Assembly: GCA_023053575.1 (NCBI GenBank)
Contig: JAKZAP010000003.1
Span: forward strand, 8,966,561-9,030,560
Direction of reading: 5' to 3'
Source of the DNA: Branchinecta lynchi
Taxonomy: Eukaryota; Arthropoda; Branchiopoda; Anostraca; Branchinectidae
DNA length: 64,000 nt
Shown here one piece after another: positions 52,717-63,687 of the stretch. The position numbers and the translations under genes are program-made. Position 1 is the first letter of the stretch; each line of letters begins with the position of its first letter. The notes under the pieces are model-generated. The model worked only from the letters and a program-made list of their open reading frames with translations, searched no databases and was not told the origin of the DNA.

Positions 52717-54801
52717 CAGGGGCGGTAAGAAGGGCTTGGGCATGGGGGGGGGGGGTGAGGCCTTCAAAATATACGACTGGCTAAAAACACAGCACCGGCA
52801 GGCTCAAGAAATAATATCGTTACAAGTTCTAAAACGTTATGGAAAATGACATAGTAGTAATACTATATATATACTACTATATATATATATACTATATATA
52901 TATATATATATATACTATATATATACTATATATATATATATATAGTAGTGACAAGTCTTTATGACTTACCACTTTTGGTGATAATAAATAAATACAATAA
53001 GAAACAAATGAATTACGATGCCGTTCATATCAAGTTTCGCTGGAAAGAAGACAAGCCTCGGCACCAGCTTCTGACATACCTACTCAAGACAAACAAAAGT
53101 GAGCGCCGCAGGCGAAATTTTCTCGATCCGAGCAAAATTCAACTACTCCCTACAACTTTTACCTTTTAATGTAGCTTAGAACCCAAATCTCAAGGTTAAA
53201 ACCGCTCATAAATGATACACACTTAAAATAAACAGAAATAGGGTAGGACTATACGAAAGAGCCGCTTGCAAAGTTTGTTCAACCGGCCTTAATTCGGCAA
53301 TATTCGACTACTTCCCACACAAACTCTTGTTTTTCACGTCGCTCAGATCCCAAAACAGCAGCTTTTAGACTACCCAAGACAAATTTTAACTCGGCGCCGC
53401 TGGCGATTTTTTTGTAATCCGACCTTTTTCTGGTATTTCTAGAAGGTGGCTGAAATCTTAGGTCTAATACCTAATACCCATTCAATCAGATAGCAAGTAG
53501 GCTACTGTGAAAGACGGCGCAGGTGAAGTTTTGCGAAACATTTTAAAGGCTGCCTACGTTATTACATATCTGTCCGTGACCCGATAACTCGCAAACGGAG
53601 TGGGATATTTTCCCGGAAGTTTGTACGTGGCAGTGCTTCCACTTTGAATTTCGACTACAAAAAAAAATAGTGCAATCATCAGGCCCGTCATACAGTGCTT
53701 AAAATGCCTGCTTAAACCTTACCCCGCAAGCCATGTAAAAAAAAATAAACCTGTTTCTTTTTAAGATAAGGAGATTTTTGCACAAAACCAGATAGGATAA
53801 TGTTGAAACGTCGCGCCGCAGGCGAGATTTTTGAAAATCAGCCTCTTTTCAGCACCACAGAGTAAAAATCACGGTTTGGTAATGGTATTTATGTCACTCT
53901 GAAAAGTTCGAAACATACGACTGTCATTCTAACAAGGTCAAAACACACGATGTTTGGTAGCATATAACTTATAGAAAATCTCTATACAACCATACGACCA
54001 GAAATAGGTCATTGTCTGTCGAAATTCACCTAACTGCCTGGTAAGGCAAGCTCAATCTAATATACGACGAGAAACACTCTTCGTAAAATACGACAAGAAA
54101 CGGGTCATTTTCAGGGAAAATTCGCGGTTGGTGTCATTCTGGCAAGTTCCATACGACTGTCATTGACACAAAACTGCTGATCTGACAAGCTGAAAACATA
54201 CTATTAAAATCTCTATATATATTATATTATATTATATTACTACTTTATTTCAGTCAATAAGACCATAATAACAACAAACAAACATACACTAAAAACAGAC
54301 ACTGAACAAAAACACAAGGGAAATCTACCCCCTGCAAAAGATATCCAGGAGGATACCCTTCCATATGGGTAGCACATAAAAAATGGGTAGGGCAGCAAAA
54401 GCCACCAAATCATTCTCGCAATCTTTTAACCGACAAAACATAGCAACATTAGCTTTGCGGCGCAGCTCCTTCAGGGTAGCATGGAACATGGAACAATATG
54501 ACCAGAAACAGGTAATTTGAGGGCGTTATTCATAATTAGCTAACTACTTTGTCTGCCTTTATTTGGAAAGTTGGCAAGGTTACGTCTAGAAAACCCCTTC
54601 GGAAAGTACGACAAGAAAGCGGTCTTTTCAGGTGAAATTCGCGGTTGATGTCATTCTGGCAAGCTCAAACATACGACTTTCATTCCGAAAACTCAGAACA
54701 CACAGCTGTATGTCATACAGACAAGCCCAAAACAAACGACTGAGAGTAGATTCTCTGGAGCATGTGGGGTTGAGTACCCCCCCCCCCTCGAACCGCCCCT
54801 G
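52717..54801. mobile_element. hAT-type element with perfect 8-bp target duplication
   Basis: Ends CAGGGGCGGT (52717) and ACCGCCCCTG (to 54801), each followed inward by G or C runs (CATGGGGGGG / CCCCCCCCTCGA). GCAGTAAG flanks both sides exactly (52709-52716 and 54802-54809). Length is 2085 bp, no transposase. The interior has repeated GCGCCGCAGGCGA words, a (TA)n tract and duplicated TACGACTGTCATTCT segments (about 53920-54170 and 54490-54740). Confidence 0.85.
52862..52945 (+). repeat. (TA)n tract
   Basis: Alternating TATATA with ACTATATATA interruptions, within the hAT-type element. Confidence 0.95.
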
Positions 54802-54841
54802 GCAGTAAGAATTGTCAAGGTGACAGGCAAGATAAGGCGTT

Positions 54842-55319
54842 AAAGTTTAACTGAAAAGCCAACTCATTTTTACGTCATGTAGCTGAATACACTGAATAAT
54901 TTGGATTCTGCTAAGGTTTTTTTTCCCACTATCTGCTCTGGTATGCGTTCGGAATATCTGTGGCCGTCCTCACAACGTAAATTCTACTATGACGCGGGAA
55001 ATTTTAATCTCAACACAAACGCGGCTTTTCAGTGGGCAGTGGTGATCTTGATAGTAGTATAGTAGGATAGGTAGTAGTAGTATAGCTTATAGTGCCCGAA
55101 CAAAAAAAAATCATAAATCTTTCTGTTAAGGCATACAACACAGATACAAGCGGATCGAGGTACCACAGATCACAGGGAGATTCCACTATTTGAAAATCGA
55201 TTATTCGTGAATAGTGGGACAACGAAGTAACGCAGATGCAACGGGTCTTCAAGCCAATTTAAGTGAACAAGTGATCGGTAACTCGATTGTTCTATCCCAA
55301 TCCTTTTCAGTTAAACTTT
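54842..55319. mobile_element. MITE, TIR AAAGTTTAACTGAAAAG
   Basis: Exact 17-bp inverted ends at 54842-54858 and 55303-55319. The interior is shared with the right part of 39477-43027. It begins 33 bp after the hAT-type element's target duplication. No ORF. Confidence 0.8.
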
Positions 55320-56056
55320 GAAGAGACAAGCCAGATAAACAAAATGTGATTTTTCTGACAGGACTAGAAGACAGGATTAAGAGAAAGCTTAAAAGAACGC
55401 GACCTAGGCTGTATGATAACATGTAAAACAGATGATCTACAAGTTAGCAGGTACAACCATCGTCTCAAAATTTGCGGAGCGTGATACAGCGGGTTTTTCG
55501 CTCAGTGCAGCGCAACCTTTTGAACGTCGCAGTGGCTGAGGGACAGCGGTTCTTATAATTATCCATCCTTGGAGTTATAAGCTCCAAAGAATTTAACGCA
55601 TAATAGATGAGAATGTCTTTAAAGACTAAGAACAGACCTGACTTTCAAAATAGAATAGTAATTTATTCGCTCACATTCCCAATATAAGCTAGGCTTACTG
55701 TCCTGAACACATTTGTCAGAATTAAAGTTACACTTAAGAATATACATAATCATCAGTAGTAGTATAAACATCAGTAGCCTACGAACTAAGAGATATCATT
55801 TGTAAATGTGAAAAGTTTGCATTAGGTAGGCAATACTCTTGACGACTATCTCTCCTTGCCGATGCAAAATCTCCGGCCTCTCCGGGTACCTAGCGGAAGA
55901 AAGGCAGAAGTGGTGTCACAGCTGCCCCCAAGGATCGCAGTGATTGTTTGTCAGAGGGTTTGAGTGTTTACGGAGACGCTTACTCCTTCTTCCTGAGGAT
56001 CACTGGCGAGTATTATAGAGAACAGCGATTGCACCCATGCTGACAGCTTGACCTAC
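55320..56056. other. Intergenic or intronic, no gene
   Basis: Positions about 55890-56010 resemble 25905-26035, a dispersed repeat. Otherwise nothing is supported. Confidence 0.4.
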
Positions 56057-56227
56057 CTCTCTGTATTGGTTATCAATCTTTGGTAGTTTCCAAATCTTTC
56101 CTCAGGTTTGACATTACGTTGTTCTTCCTTCTTCTTTATTTTGCAAAACTTTACAATCTTGCTGTTTATGCTTCGTAAGTCATCAGCCTGCTGTTTGATC
56201 CAGGGGTTGATTTTTTCCTCTAACTGT
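56057..56227 (-). CDS. Possible orphan exon, unknown coiled protein
   Basis: On the minus strand a 171-bp open stretch lies between acceptor TTTGTAATTCTAG and donor AG/GTAGGT. It would encode QLEEKINPWIKQQADDLRSI, then NSKIVKFCKIKKKEEQRNVK, then PEERFGNYQRLITNTE. The peptide is amphipathic, Lys/Glu-rich and probably helical. No companion exon was recognised on either side, and I do not know the family. Codon use looks ordinary. Treat as a candidate only. Confidence 0.35.
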
Positions 56228-57099
56228 CTAGAATTACAAACAAAAATAGTCGATTCCGTTCGTGAAGAGACTAGAGAAAAGCCTAGCGGGACGGGAATTC
56301 CTTTCATGATGAAATGGATTCCGGTCTAGTTGAAGGGAATCTCGTCGGCGGCGCTGGAAAAAATACTAAATAAAAGTCTAGCTAGCTTTTGATCAGTACT
56401 GATGTCATAAATGCTATTAAAATCTGTGTGTTGGTTTAGGGCCTAATGAATTTATTTTTGTCAGATTTTCTGGTTTGAAGAATTATTTTCCCTTTGCATA
56501 TAAACATAATCTTAATCGACCATAAAGATTTACGGAAAATATCTGTGCCAGCAATCGTTTTAAGAAACATTCTCATTTGGTTGGTTGTTATTACAAATCT
56601 TCTTCATTCACATACTGCTGACCTGGAATCGGAACGAGGGTTGTTATGATTTTGTTATTTAAACCTTTTTAGCACGAGTTAGTAAAGACGATAATTCAGG
56701 CAGTTAAGCAGACCATTGGTGAGTTCGCGCCTAGCTAATCGAGGGAGACCACCACTATCTCGCTGGAAACCTTTTGCTGTGCTCCCGCTGTTATTTTATC
56801 ATTGATTGCGCAATGGAAAAATCCTTATCAGTGTGGATTATACTAGTTTTCATTAGACCCAAACTTTAGAAGCGAAAAGGCGATGTTGTCAGATGGGGTG
56901 TGTAGAGAACTGAACAGATTAATTCCTTTATTGGGTTGGCTGATATTCAGTGATTAATTTCTATAATAATGGGATGAAACGAGGACAAGGTCGTGCCACT
57001 GGAGTGACGGTTCAAATGTTAAAGCCGAAACTCTGCTCTGTTTCTGCAGTTTTTGTTTCGTCGCTTCCTATGTAATTTTTATCCACCATAATGACACTA
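56228..57099. other. No feature recognised
   Basis: Read on both strands; no exon or repeat boundary was found. Confidence 0.3.
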
Positions 57100-57732
57100 C
57101 GCAAATTTTTGCATGCTCCTTGTTTGACTCTCTTTGAGCCACAGCGGGCTTCCCCTTTCTCTGAGGAGCATATAAGCCCCTCATAAAATTCCTCTCAGAT
57201 TAGTTCTTTCTTGGCCGCTAGGTGCGCTATCGTAAAGAAAACAATGACACATTACTTCTTGGTGTACGTTTATCCAGGTTTGTTTTGCTATTTTCACTTC
57301 CTCTTAGGCCTAACCATGTTCAAAACTGTTTAAATGCCTCTTCCCCTCTTCTTGCTTTACCCAACTCTGTTCTGTCAATCAAGTTTTTCATTTCTCACTT
57401 CCGACTTCAGTGGTGAGTGCTGGCTGACTTTTCCACGGGGCTACCACGACTCAATATGAAGCGAAAGCCTAATCACTTATTCACACCTCAGAAAACTTAT
57501 CCCCAGATCTCACGTGTGATTGTTATTGTTCCTCTAACGCGTCTGGCGGTTTTTTGTATATATTTTTTGGTGTGAGATAGAGTGAGAAGTGTGATGGCAT
57601 CCGTTTCTTCTGGGTTTGTTTGTTTATCCCGTTTGTCACCCGGCTTTCGAGCCAGTCTCCCTGCTGGGGACGTTATGTGAATATTGTTAAATATGTATGT
57701 TTAAAGAATAAAAGAACTTGAACTTGAACTCT
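57100..57732 (+). mobile_element. Probable non-LTR element 3' end
   Basis: A non-coding stretch ending AAAGAATAAAAGAACTTGAA followed by CTTGAAC, i.e. AATAAA plus a short (TTGAAC)n tail, the form of a LINE or SINE 3' terminus. CGAGCCAGTCTCCCTGCTGG just before is 3'-UTR-like. No RT remains. Confidence 0.45.
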
Positions 57733-58082
57733 GGCGGCAATTTGTCATCGGATTTTATGACATATTTTATGACCGTCTGTTAGCACGTTGATACAGGCCC
57801 ATTGCAAGGTATATTACAATACATATTTTAACTGGAACAATACATTTATGAAGCAACCGGTCCCATGTTCGATCTTTCTTGCTTATATAGACTATCCTAT
57901 TTGTATTTTACTTTGTTAATTTTACTCATACTTCCCTGTTATTCACAAATAAATAAATATATAAGTAAATAAAAAATATGGAATGGTTCCCCATCTGTAA
58001 TGCACACTCTGAAGTTTTTGTTTTTTTACCTCGATCATGCACTTGATGATCGAGGCGAAGTTAAAAATCTATGCTTGGGGGT
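57733..58082. other. No gene recognised
   Basis: AT-rich, with AAATAAATAAATATATAAG near 57947. Nothing coding. Confidence 0.35.
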
Positions 58083-58165
58083 GTTTCGCCACGGGGACGT
58101 TTCGTCAAGGGGACGTTTCGCCGGGAACATTTTGTCATGGGGACGTTTCGTCGGTAACCCGTCAC
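58083..58165 (+). repeat. GGGGACGTTTCGTCA minisatellite
   Basis: Five diverged 15-bp-scale units (TTTCGCCACGGGGACG, TTTCGTCAAGGGGACG). They abut the end of the sulfotransferase exon and resemble in style the TGTGGCGAGTTGTC arrays at 49.1 and 50.3 kb. Confidence 0.75.
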
Positions 58166-58166
58166 A

Positions 58167-58844
58167 TTACCTTTTAAATTCTTCGTAGAGAATCAGATCG
58201 GCCTTCAGCCAGTTTCTCAGAATGTCTGCTTCTTCCTCTGTGATGCGATGCTTAGTTTTTGGCGATCGAGCATTGACACTAACATAGGCCAAATGTTCAA
58301 GTGGAACTTTGATAAGGTCTCTCAGCAGGACCAGGGACTCGTCGAACTTTTCCGATATCATAACGAGGTTAAATTCTTTCTTCACACCGTCAACGAACTG
58401 GCCGATAACACTCTGGTTGTCAAAGTTCACTTCGTCTAGCCCCAGTGTCCAACTCAGTTGGTTTCTTCCAAATGTGTCAAAGAGTCTGCCGCTTCTTGCG
58501 GAGCCTTTCCCGACCTTGATTACAAATTCACTGAAGGAAGTGACATTATAGAATTCTCTCATGTCCATAAAGCTGAACATGGACTCGAACTGTTGCACTG
58601 GATCTCTCAGGATCGTAAAGCTTTTGAATTTCGTGCCAAGATGAAGCACCGCATCTTCATAATGCCATCTCTCGTCTTCGATATAAATGTCAAAAGTGTT
58701 TATCGGATAGGCCGCGCTGCTGTTGTAGTGGCAAAAGGCAAAAGCCTTGTCAGTTTCGGTCGGCTGGAGCGAGGTTGTCGCAACATACCAGTTGTTTAAA
58801 TAAGCAAGCCTGAAAATCACAACTGTTTTATGCATGGTTGCCAA
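58167..58844 (-). CDS. Galactose-3-O-sulfotransferase-like protein, partial
   Basis: 225 residues, matching the middle of the Gal3ST/galactosylceramide sulfotransferase family: Golgi type II enzymes that move sulfate from PAPS to O-3 of galactose. Recognisable parts are KSFTILRDPVQQFESMF (3'-phosphate-binding region, family form LRDPV.QFES), GRNQLSWTLGL, FNLVMISEKFDESLVLLRDL and NARSPK. Family members have about 400 residues; the transmembrane anchor and a clean 5'-PAPS loop are missing, though MHKT near the start recalls the usual HKT. The last codons read AAAAGGTAATG on the minus strand, so the apparent stop may be a splice donor. The first codon at 58844 is TTG; the first ATG is three codons later. 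It is either an internal exon or a decayed copy. Confidence 0.75.
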   Translation of the reverse strand: MATMHKTVVIFRLAYLNNWYVATTSLQPTETDKAFAFCHYNSSAAYPINTFDIYIEDERWHYEDAVLHLGTKFKSFTILRDPVQQFESMFSFMDMREFYNVTSFSEFVIKVGKGSARSGRLFDTFGRNQLSWTLGLDEVNFDNQSVIGQFVDGVKKEFNLVMISEKFDESLVLLRDLIKVPLEHLAYVSVNARSPKTKHRITEEEADILRNWLKADLILYEEFKR

Positions 58845-59344
58845 AGGATCGATATGGCTTAAATATAAGAGAAAAGGTTACCAGTTGATGGGATTAATGA
58901 TTAGCCTACGAACACAACTGTATACTCTTTCTCCAACATCTTTACGCTTCATTCATGGAAGCCAAAAATGTCTTTATTACCCAGTGAGACAGGAAAGCAG
59001 TCAGTGCTTTTGGTTGACACACCATTTCTTCTTGAAAATAAGGCGGATTTCTTTGAGCAGAAATGACGTAAAACCTCACAACAAAGTACTGAAAGAATTT
59101 TTTTTAGACATTACTAGGAGGGTGAGGAACACCTACACCCATTAGCAAACTAATGGGGGTTCGATTTCTCCGATAAAAGTAGTTTGAAAGGGTTGATGTA
59201 GGATGTAGGTACCCTATAGTGGTGTATTATTTGTTTTCACCTCGGATGAAACTCCGGTCAAAACCAAAAGTTTACGAACTGAGCATCTCTTAAATGCTTT
59301 TTACTCTAGCCTAAGTATTACCTGGTCGGTCTGGTTAAAGGAGT
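58845..59344. other. Upstream of the sulfotransferase exon, no further exon found
   Basis: No 5' exon with a transmembrane segment or PAPS loop was recognised on the minus strand. Confidence 0.35.
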
Positions 59345-59687
59345 ATATCATCAGCATTCTAGCACTTGCAAAGTCTAGCCCCTCCCCCCCCCCCCCCCCA
59401 AAGACCCAAGATGAAGCCACGACTCGATCCGACCGCTGGGTCATCTAGCGGTGCGGGTCGGAAACGCCCGACATGGGGAGGCTTGAATCTTAGTTTGACT
59501 ATGGATCTAACAAATGTTTTTATTGTAGCAGGCATATTGAAAATGTGTAGACAAATCAAACTAATTATTTTTAATATCGATTTCTTTAAATGTTTTGTTT
59601 TCTGTTTTTTCTTGTGAATTCCCGTGGGTCTAGGCGAGAACCCCCCCCCCCCCGGCGACCCCCTCCCGGACAACCCCCCCCCGGGCG

Positions 59688-59719
<32 letters not shown>

Positions 59720-59721
59720 TA

Positions 59722-61105
59722 TCCTTTACATTTAATACGACACCCATTCCTAAAGTGAGCCACCCAAAGGGCATCAAAGATTTACGTCCGATTTCTCTTA
59801 CCCCAATTGTTGCTAAGTTATTTGAAAAGTTTGTTAGAAAATGGTTATTGGAAGACGTCACTAAGTCATTAGATCCTCAGCAATTTGGTTTCCAGAGTGG
59901 TTGTAGTACTGTCCACTATTTGATCTCTCTGATAGAGTGCATTCTGTCACACCTCGAAAATGATAATGCTTACGTGGATTTGCTTATTGCTGACTTATCT
60001 AAGGCCTTTGATTGACAGACCATTCGACACTTATGGAAGAACTTACCAACTGTAACGTTCGTCAGTTCTTGTTGGTGCTGCTACAAAGTTTCCTCAGTAA
60101 CCGTACACAAAGCGTTATTTTAAGAGAAAATGGTGAGGTTTCCGACCCCCTCGTAATCACATGCGGCGTTCCCCAAGGTACACGCCTCGGTCCCATTCTT
60201 TTCCTAGTTCATATTGCATCGAATTTTAAGAATAGATCTGAATTTGCTGACGACCTCACAATTGCTTTGCTCCAGTTAATATCAAATTACTACCCAGCTT
60301 CTGATGCAATAGAAAATATGAAGACCGAGTGTGAACAGTTAAAGCTAAAAATAAATCTTGATAAGTCGTCAGCTACGCGAATCTCCTTTTTGAAAAGGGA
60401 GATTCCAAGTTCCAGTCTAACTTTTGCCCCAGTCAGCCAAGCGAAAATACTGGGAGTTTGGATTGATGATAAACTTAATTTCAAGCATAACACACACCAT
60501 ATACTAAAAAAATCGCATGCACCAATCAAAACTTTATGTCAACTCAAAAAGTTTGGTTTTGACCGTGAAAGTGTAGTTTACTGTTATAAGACATATGTAC
60601 TCCCTCACACTGAATACGCTTGTGCCGCCTGGCACCAAGCGGATGGTTAAAATCATACTTTCTCACGAATACACGAATTATGACCAGGCGCTTAAAACTC
60701 TCCGGCTTGAACCATTAAAGAAAAGACGCCTAAATTTAACAAATGATTTTGGTAAGAAAATTTTGCAATCAAACAGATTCCGCCACCTCCTTCCCGAACA
60801 ACTCCCTGAACGACTTCCGCAACGAGACATTCGAATTTTCTCAAGCCGTTTCCAGCATCAAGTACCGCACGTCGGCTCCACTCATTCTCCCCCCTTGTTA
60901 CTAATTATTTTAATAACCAATAAAATTTCACGTTTGTTGTTATTTGTGCCTGTTCGGTTCTTGATTTGTTTCTGTATTTTGTCTTTTGTTGTTGATGGTA
61001 TATTGTTTAGATGTGTTAGTCATTAACGTGTGTTTATTTATTTTCTTTTTCTTGCCTATTATTTAGCTTTTGCTATTGTGGCAATTTTTCCATTAAACCT
61101 TTGAA
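59722..61105 (+). pseudogene. CR1/Jockey-like LINE reverse transcriptase, frameshifted
   Basis: The first segment reads PIPKVSHPKGIKDLRPISL, LLIADLSKAFD (motif A) and then hits a stop at 60013. A second frame has CGVPQGTRLGPILFLV (motif B, GVPQG) and EFADDLTIAL (motif C, FADD). A third frame has the thumb and C-terminal tail (KTLRLEPLKKRRLNLTNDFG). At least two frame breaks, so it is dead. The 5' part (endonuclease, ORF1) is missing. GVPQG and the C-terminal SLEPL-type motif place it with CR1/Jockey-like LINEs, a different group from the 4.6-8.9 kb element. Confidence 0.88.
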
Positions 61106-61109
61106 TCCA

Positions 61110-61320
61110 AAACATTTAACATTCACAAAATATTCGAACTTGACCTGTACTTTGACCCAAAGAGTGATCGTGTAAAATTTGAACAAAATATGTCAACACT
61201 TTCGAGAGTTATCGTGCTAACAGACGGACGGACGGACGAGCTGGCGGACAGACGAACAACTTTTGCGATGTCATAGGTATCCCCCCACTTACGCATTGGG
61301 ATCCCAAAACTAACGGCACC
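61110..61320 (-). repeat. Family B module, reverse
   Basis: TCGAACTTGACCTGTACTTT, GAGTTATCGTGCTAACAGAC, GGTATCCCCCCACTTACG and terminal TTGGGATCCCAAAAC. Confidence 0.75.
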
Positions 61321-61380
61321 TAACTGCCAAGAAGGGGAAAGGATTTGTTGGGGGGGGGGGATCGTTCCACGGAGTGGCAC

Positions 61381-61775
61381 GGCTTTTGATTTGATCTTTC
61401 ACACCTCACTGACAACAACTTAAGTTGAATGCGTGTGTTTGTTCACTTCAGCAATTATTCTGTCAGCATCAACCTTCACCTCCGCTTTCCACTCCATTCC
61501 CTTCTTTATCTTTGTTTTGCCTGCGCTTAACGCATTCAAAACTTAGAACACATCCTGCCAGCACTTTTGCTTCACATACACATACACTTTGTGCACACAC
61601 AAGCTTATTCGTACACTTGTTACTGGATAATGCTTCCAGTTATCCTACTCTTATGTATCCGTCAATAGGTACATGAGCTAATCTGAGTACCGACATAGGA
61701 CCCCTTATACTATCCGTGGCGTATGGATTATTTGGGCCTTAGGAGATTCTTTTGGGATTCTTTTGCTTTATGCCG
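61381..61775. other. No feature recognised
   Basis: Between the LINE remnant and the poly-G run; open frames here are low-complexity. No support for a gene. Confidence 0.3.
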
Positions 61776-62318
61776 GGGGGGGGGGGGGGGGGGGTCGCCG
61801 GTTTTTTTTTGCCGGAAGTCTAAAGAATTAAGGATGTGAACTAGATCACAATAAACAAACGTCTTAAATTATACTAAATTCGTTATAATGATTTCTTGAA
61901 GATTCTGAAATTGAGCTAAGTACTGAGCTAAGTTAGATGGATCGGATTTTTAAGAACATACTGTTACCTTTGTTTTCCCAAAATCCTCACGGTATAGCCA
62001 ACGTTATCCACAAACTACTTGAAAACAATTCACTTCTGAACGCCAATCCGCCATTGCTAATTAACTATTAGTAGTTATATAAAGGGGCTCCCACTCCACC
62101 CTCCCCCCAATTTCAAAACCCCATTTTAACATCAATTTCTTAAATTTTAACATCCTTTTTACCAAATTATCCCCCTTTTTAAGAACATTTTTATTTTCTT
62201 ACTTCCAAAATAAAGGATACAAGAAATGAGAATATTACCCTTTACTACATATAAAATACTACAATATACTACTACTTCTTTTTTTTTTTACATTTTTCAT
62301 TTTTTATTCAAATATTAC

Positions 62319-62418
62319 NNNNNNNNNNNNNNNNNNNNNNNNNNNNNNNNNNNNNNNNNNNNNNNNNNNNNNNNNNNNNNNNNNNNNNNNNNNNNNNNNN
62401 NNNNNNNNNNNNNNNNNN
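62319..62418. other. Assembly gap, 100 N
   Basis: Exactly 100 undetermined bases, a size often used for gaps of unknown length, in the loop of the long inverted repeat. Confidence 0.98.
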
Positions 62419-62985
62419 TAACTATTCATTGATCTCCTGACGCTGGTCAAAAGATTACAAAAACCTTCATGAAGATCGAGGGGCGTGTAAGAGGATTGAA
62501 ACAACGAAGTATATCGCCATGTGGACGTTTAGATATGTCAGAAGAAGAAATCGTCGGCCAGTTTGACATTTTATTGTCTCGGAAGCTGAATATTATTTAG
62601 CTCAATTTCAGAATCTTCAAGAAATCACTATAACCAGTTTAGTATAATTTACGGCGTTTGTTTATGGTGATCTAGTTTACATCCTTAATTCTTTGGACTT
62701 GCGGGAATGAACAAGAAAAAAAAACAGAAAACAAAATATTTAAAGAAATCGATGCAAATAACTAGTTTAATTTTTCTACACATTTTCCATATGTCTGCTC
62801 CAATACATTTTGTTAGATCTAAAGTCAAACTATGATTCCATCCTCCGGATATCGGGCGTTTCCGACCCGCACCGCTAGATTACCCAGCGGTCGGATCGAG
62901 TTGTGGCTTCATCTTGGGTCTTGGGTGGGTGGGGGGGGGGGGTGTAGACATTGCAAGTGCTAGAATGCTTATGATATAACTCTTT

Positions 62986-63687
62986 TCGTGACCTAAATTA
63001 GTTGAAGGACCTTTAATTAGCGGAGTTGATGACATTACATGGTACTAACCTCGTCAGTATCTCGACAACAGTCGAACCTGACACTTTGAACGATTTTGCG
63101 AAAGCTATCGCCATATTCGCCATATGCAGTTCTCACTCACCAGCTTATATACTGAACATTCTTGTCGGGAAGGTTGCATAACACGAAACTCACCCTTGTG
63201 TTTGTTTTTGTTCAACAACAACATTGACACAGTTCAGAGAGAGTCGATCTACTGGACAAAGTTTAGGATGCTCTTAGAATGCTTCTCTTTCTCGGTCCTG
63301 CTGAGCTTACAAGTGTCATTGTATTTAGCCTAAAACATAGGCAGTGGTTCCCAGGGAACGGTGCGATTGTTCGGCAGGACAAGAGGTAGACTAACCCGCC
63401 CAACTTGTACAGTGGTCAAGCGCCGGACGCTTTTCTAACGGATGAATATCTCCCTATTTCTGAGACTTTTAATTGAAATCAAGTATAAACTGATCCTCGG
63501 GCAAAGGTGAGCATATTATACCTTCACGCGGGGATTTTGGCTGCATAACATACTATAGTCCTAATCCAACCTGCAGCTTCTGCGTGACACCAACCGTCAG
63601 GGAACAAAGTGTTTAATTTATTTATTTATTTATTTATTTATTTATTAATAGAAAAAGACGTTAAGCCGAAGCCTTAAAAGAAGCTCT
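62986..63687. other. Intergenic, LINE-tail-like (TTTA)n
   Basis: Positions 63612-63648 are (ATTT)n, followed by AATAGAAAAAGACGTTAAGC, like the start of a minus-strand LINE 3' end. No gene is recognised. Confidence 0.4.

Larger units (their letters stand above)
59345..62985. mobile_element. Long inverted repeat element, left arm interrupted
   Basis: The right arm 62600-62985 is continuous. Its inverse is split on the left into 59345-59628 and 61818-61920. Paired landmarks: CATTCTAGCACTTGCAA at the outer ends, CCGCTGGGT..TCTAGCGGTGCGG, TTTGTTTTCTGTTTTTT, AAAGAATTAAGGATGT and TTCTTGAAGATTCTGAAAT. The interruption (59629-61817) carries a dead LINE and is bounded by poly-C (59640-59719) and poly-G (61776-61794). 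The loop contains the assembly gap. Confidence 0.75.

Noticed and set aside
59590..59750. Proline-rich N-terminus (REPPPPRRPPP) of the CR1-like RT
   Set aside because: It is translation of the poly-C junction tract, not part of the LINE protein.
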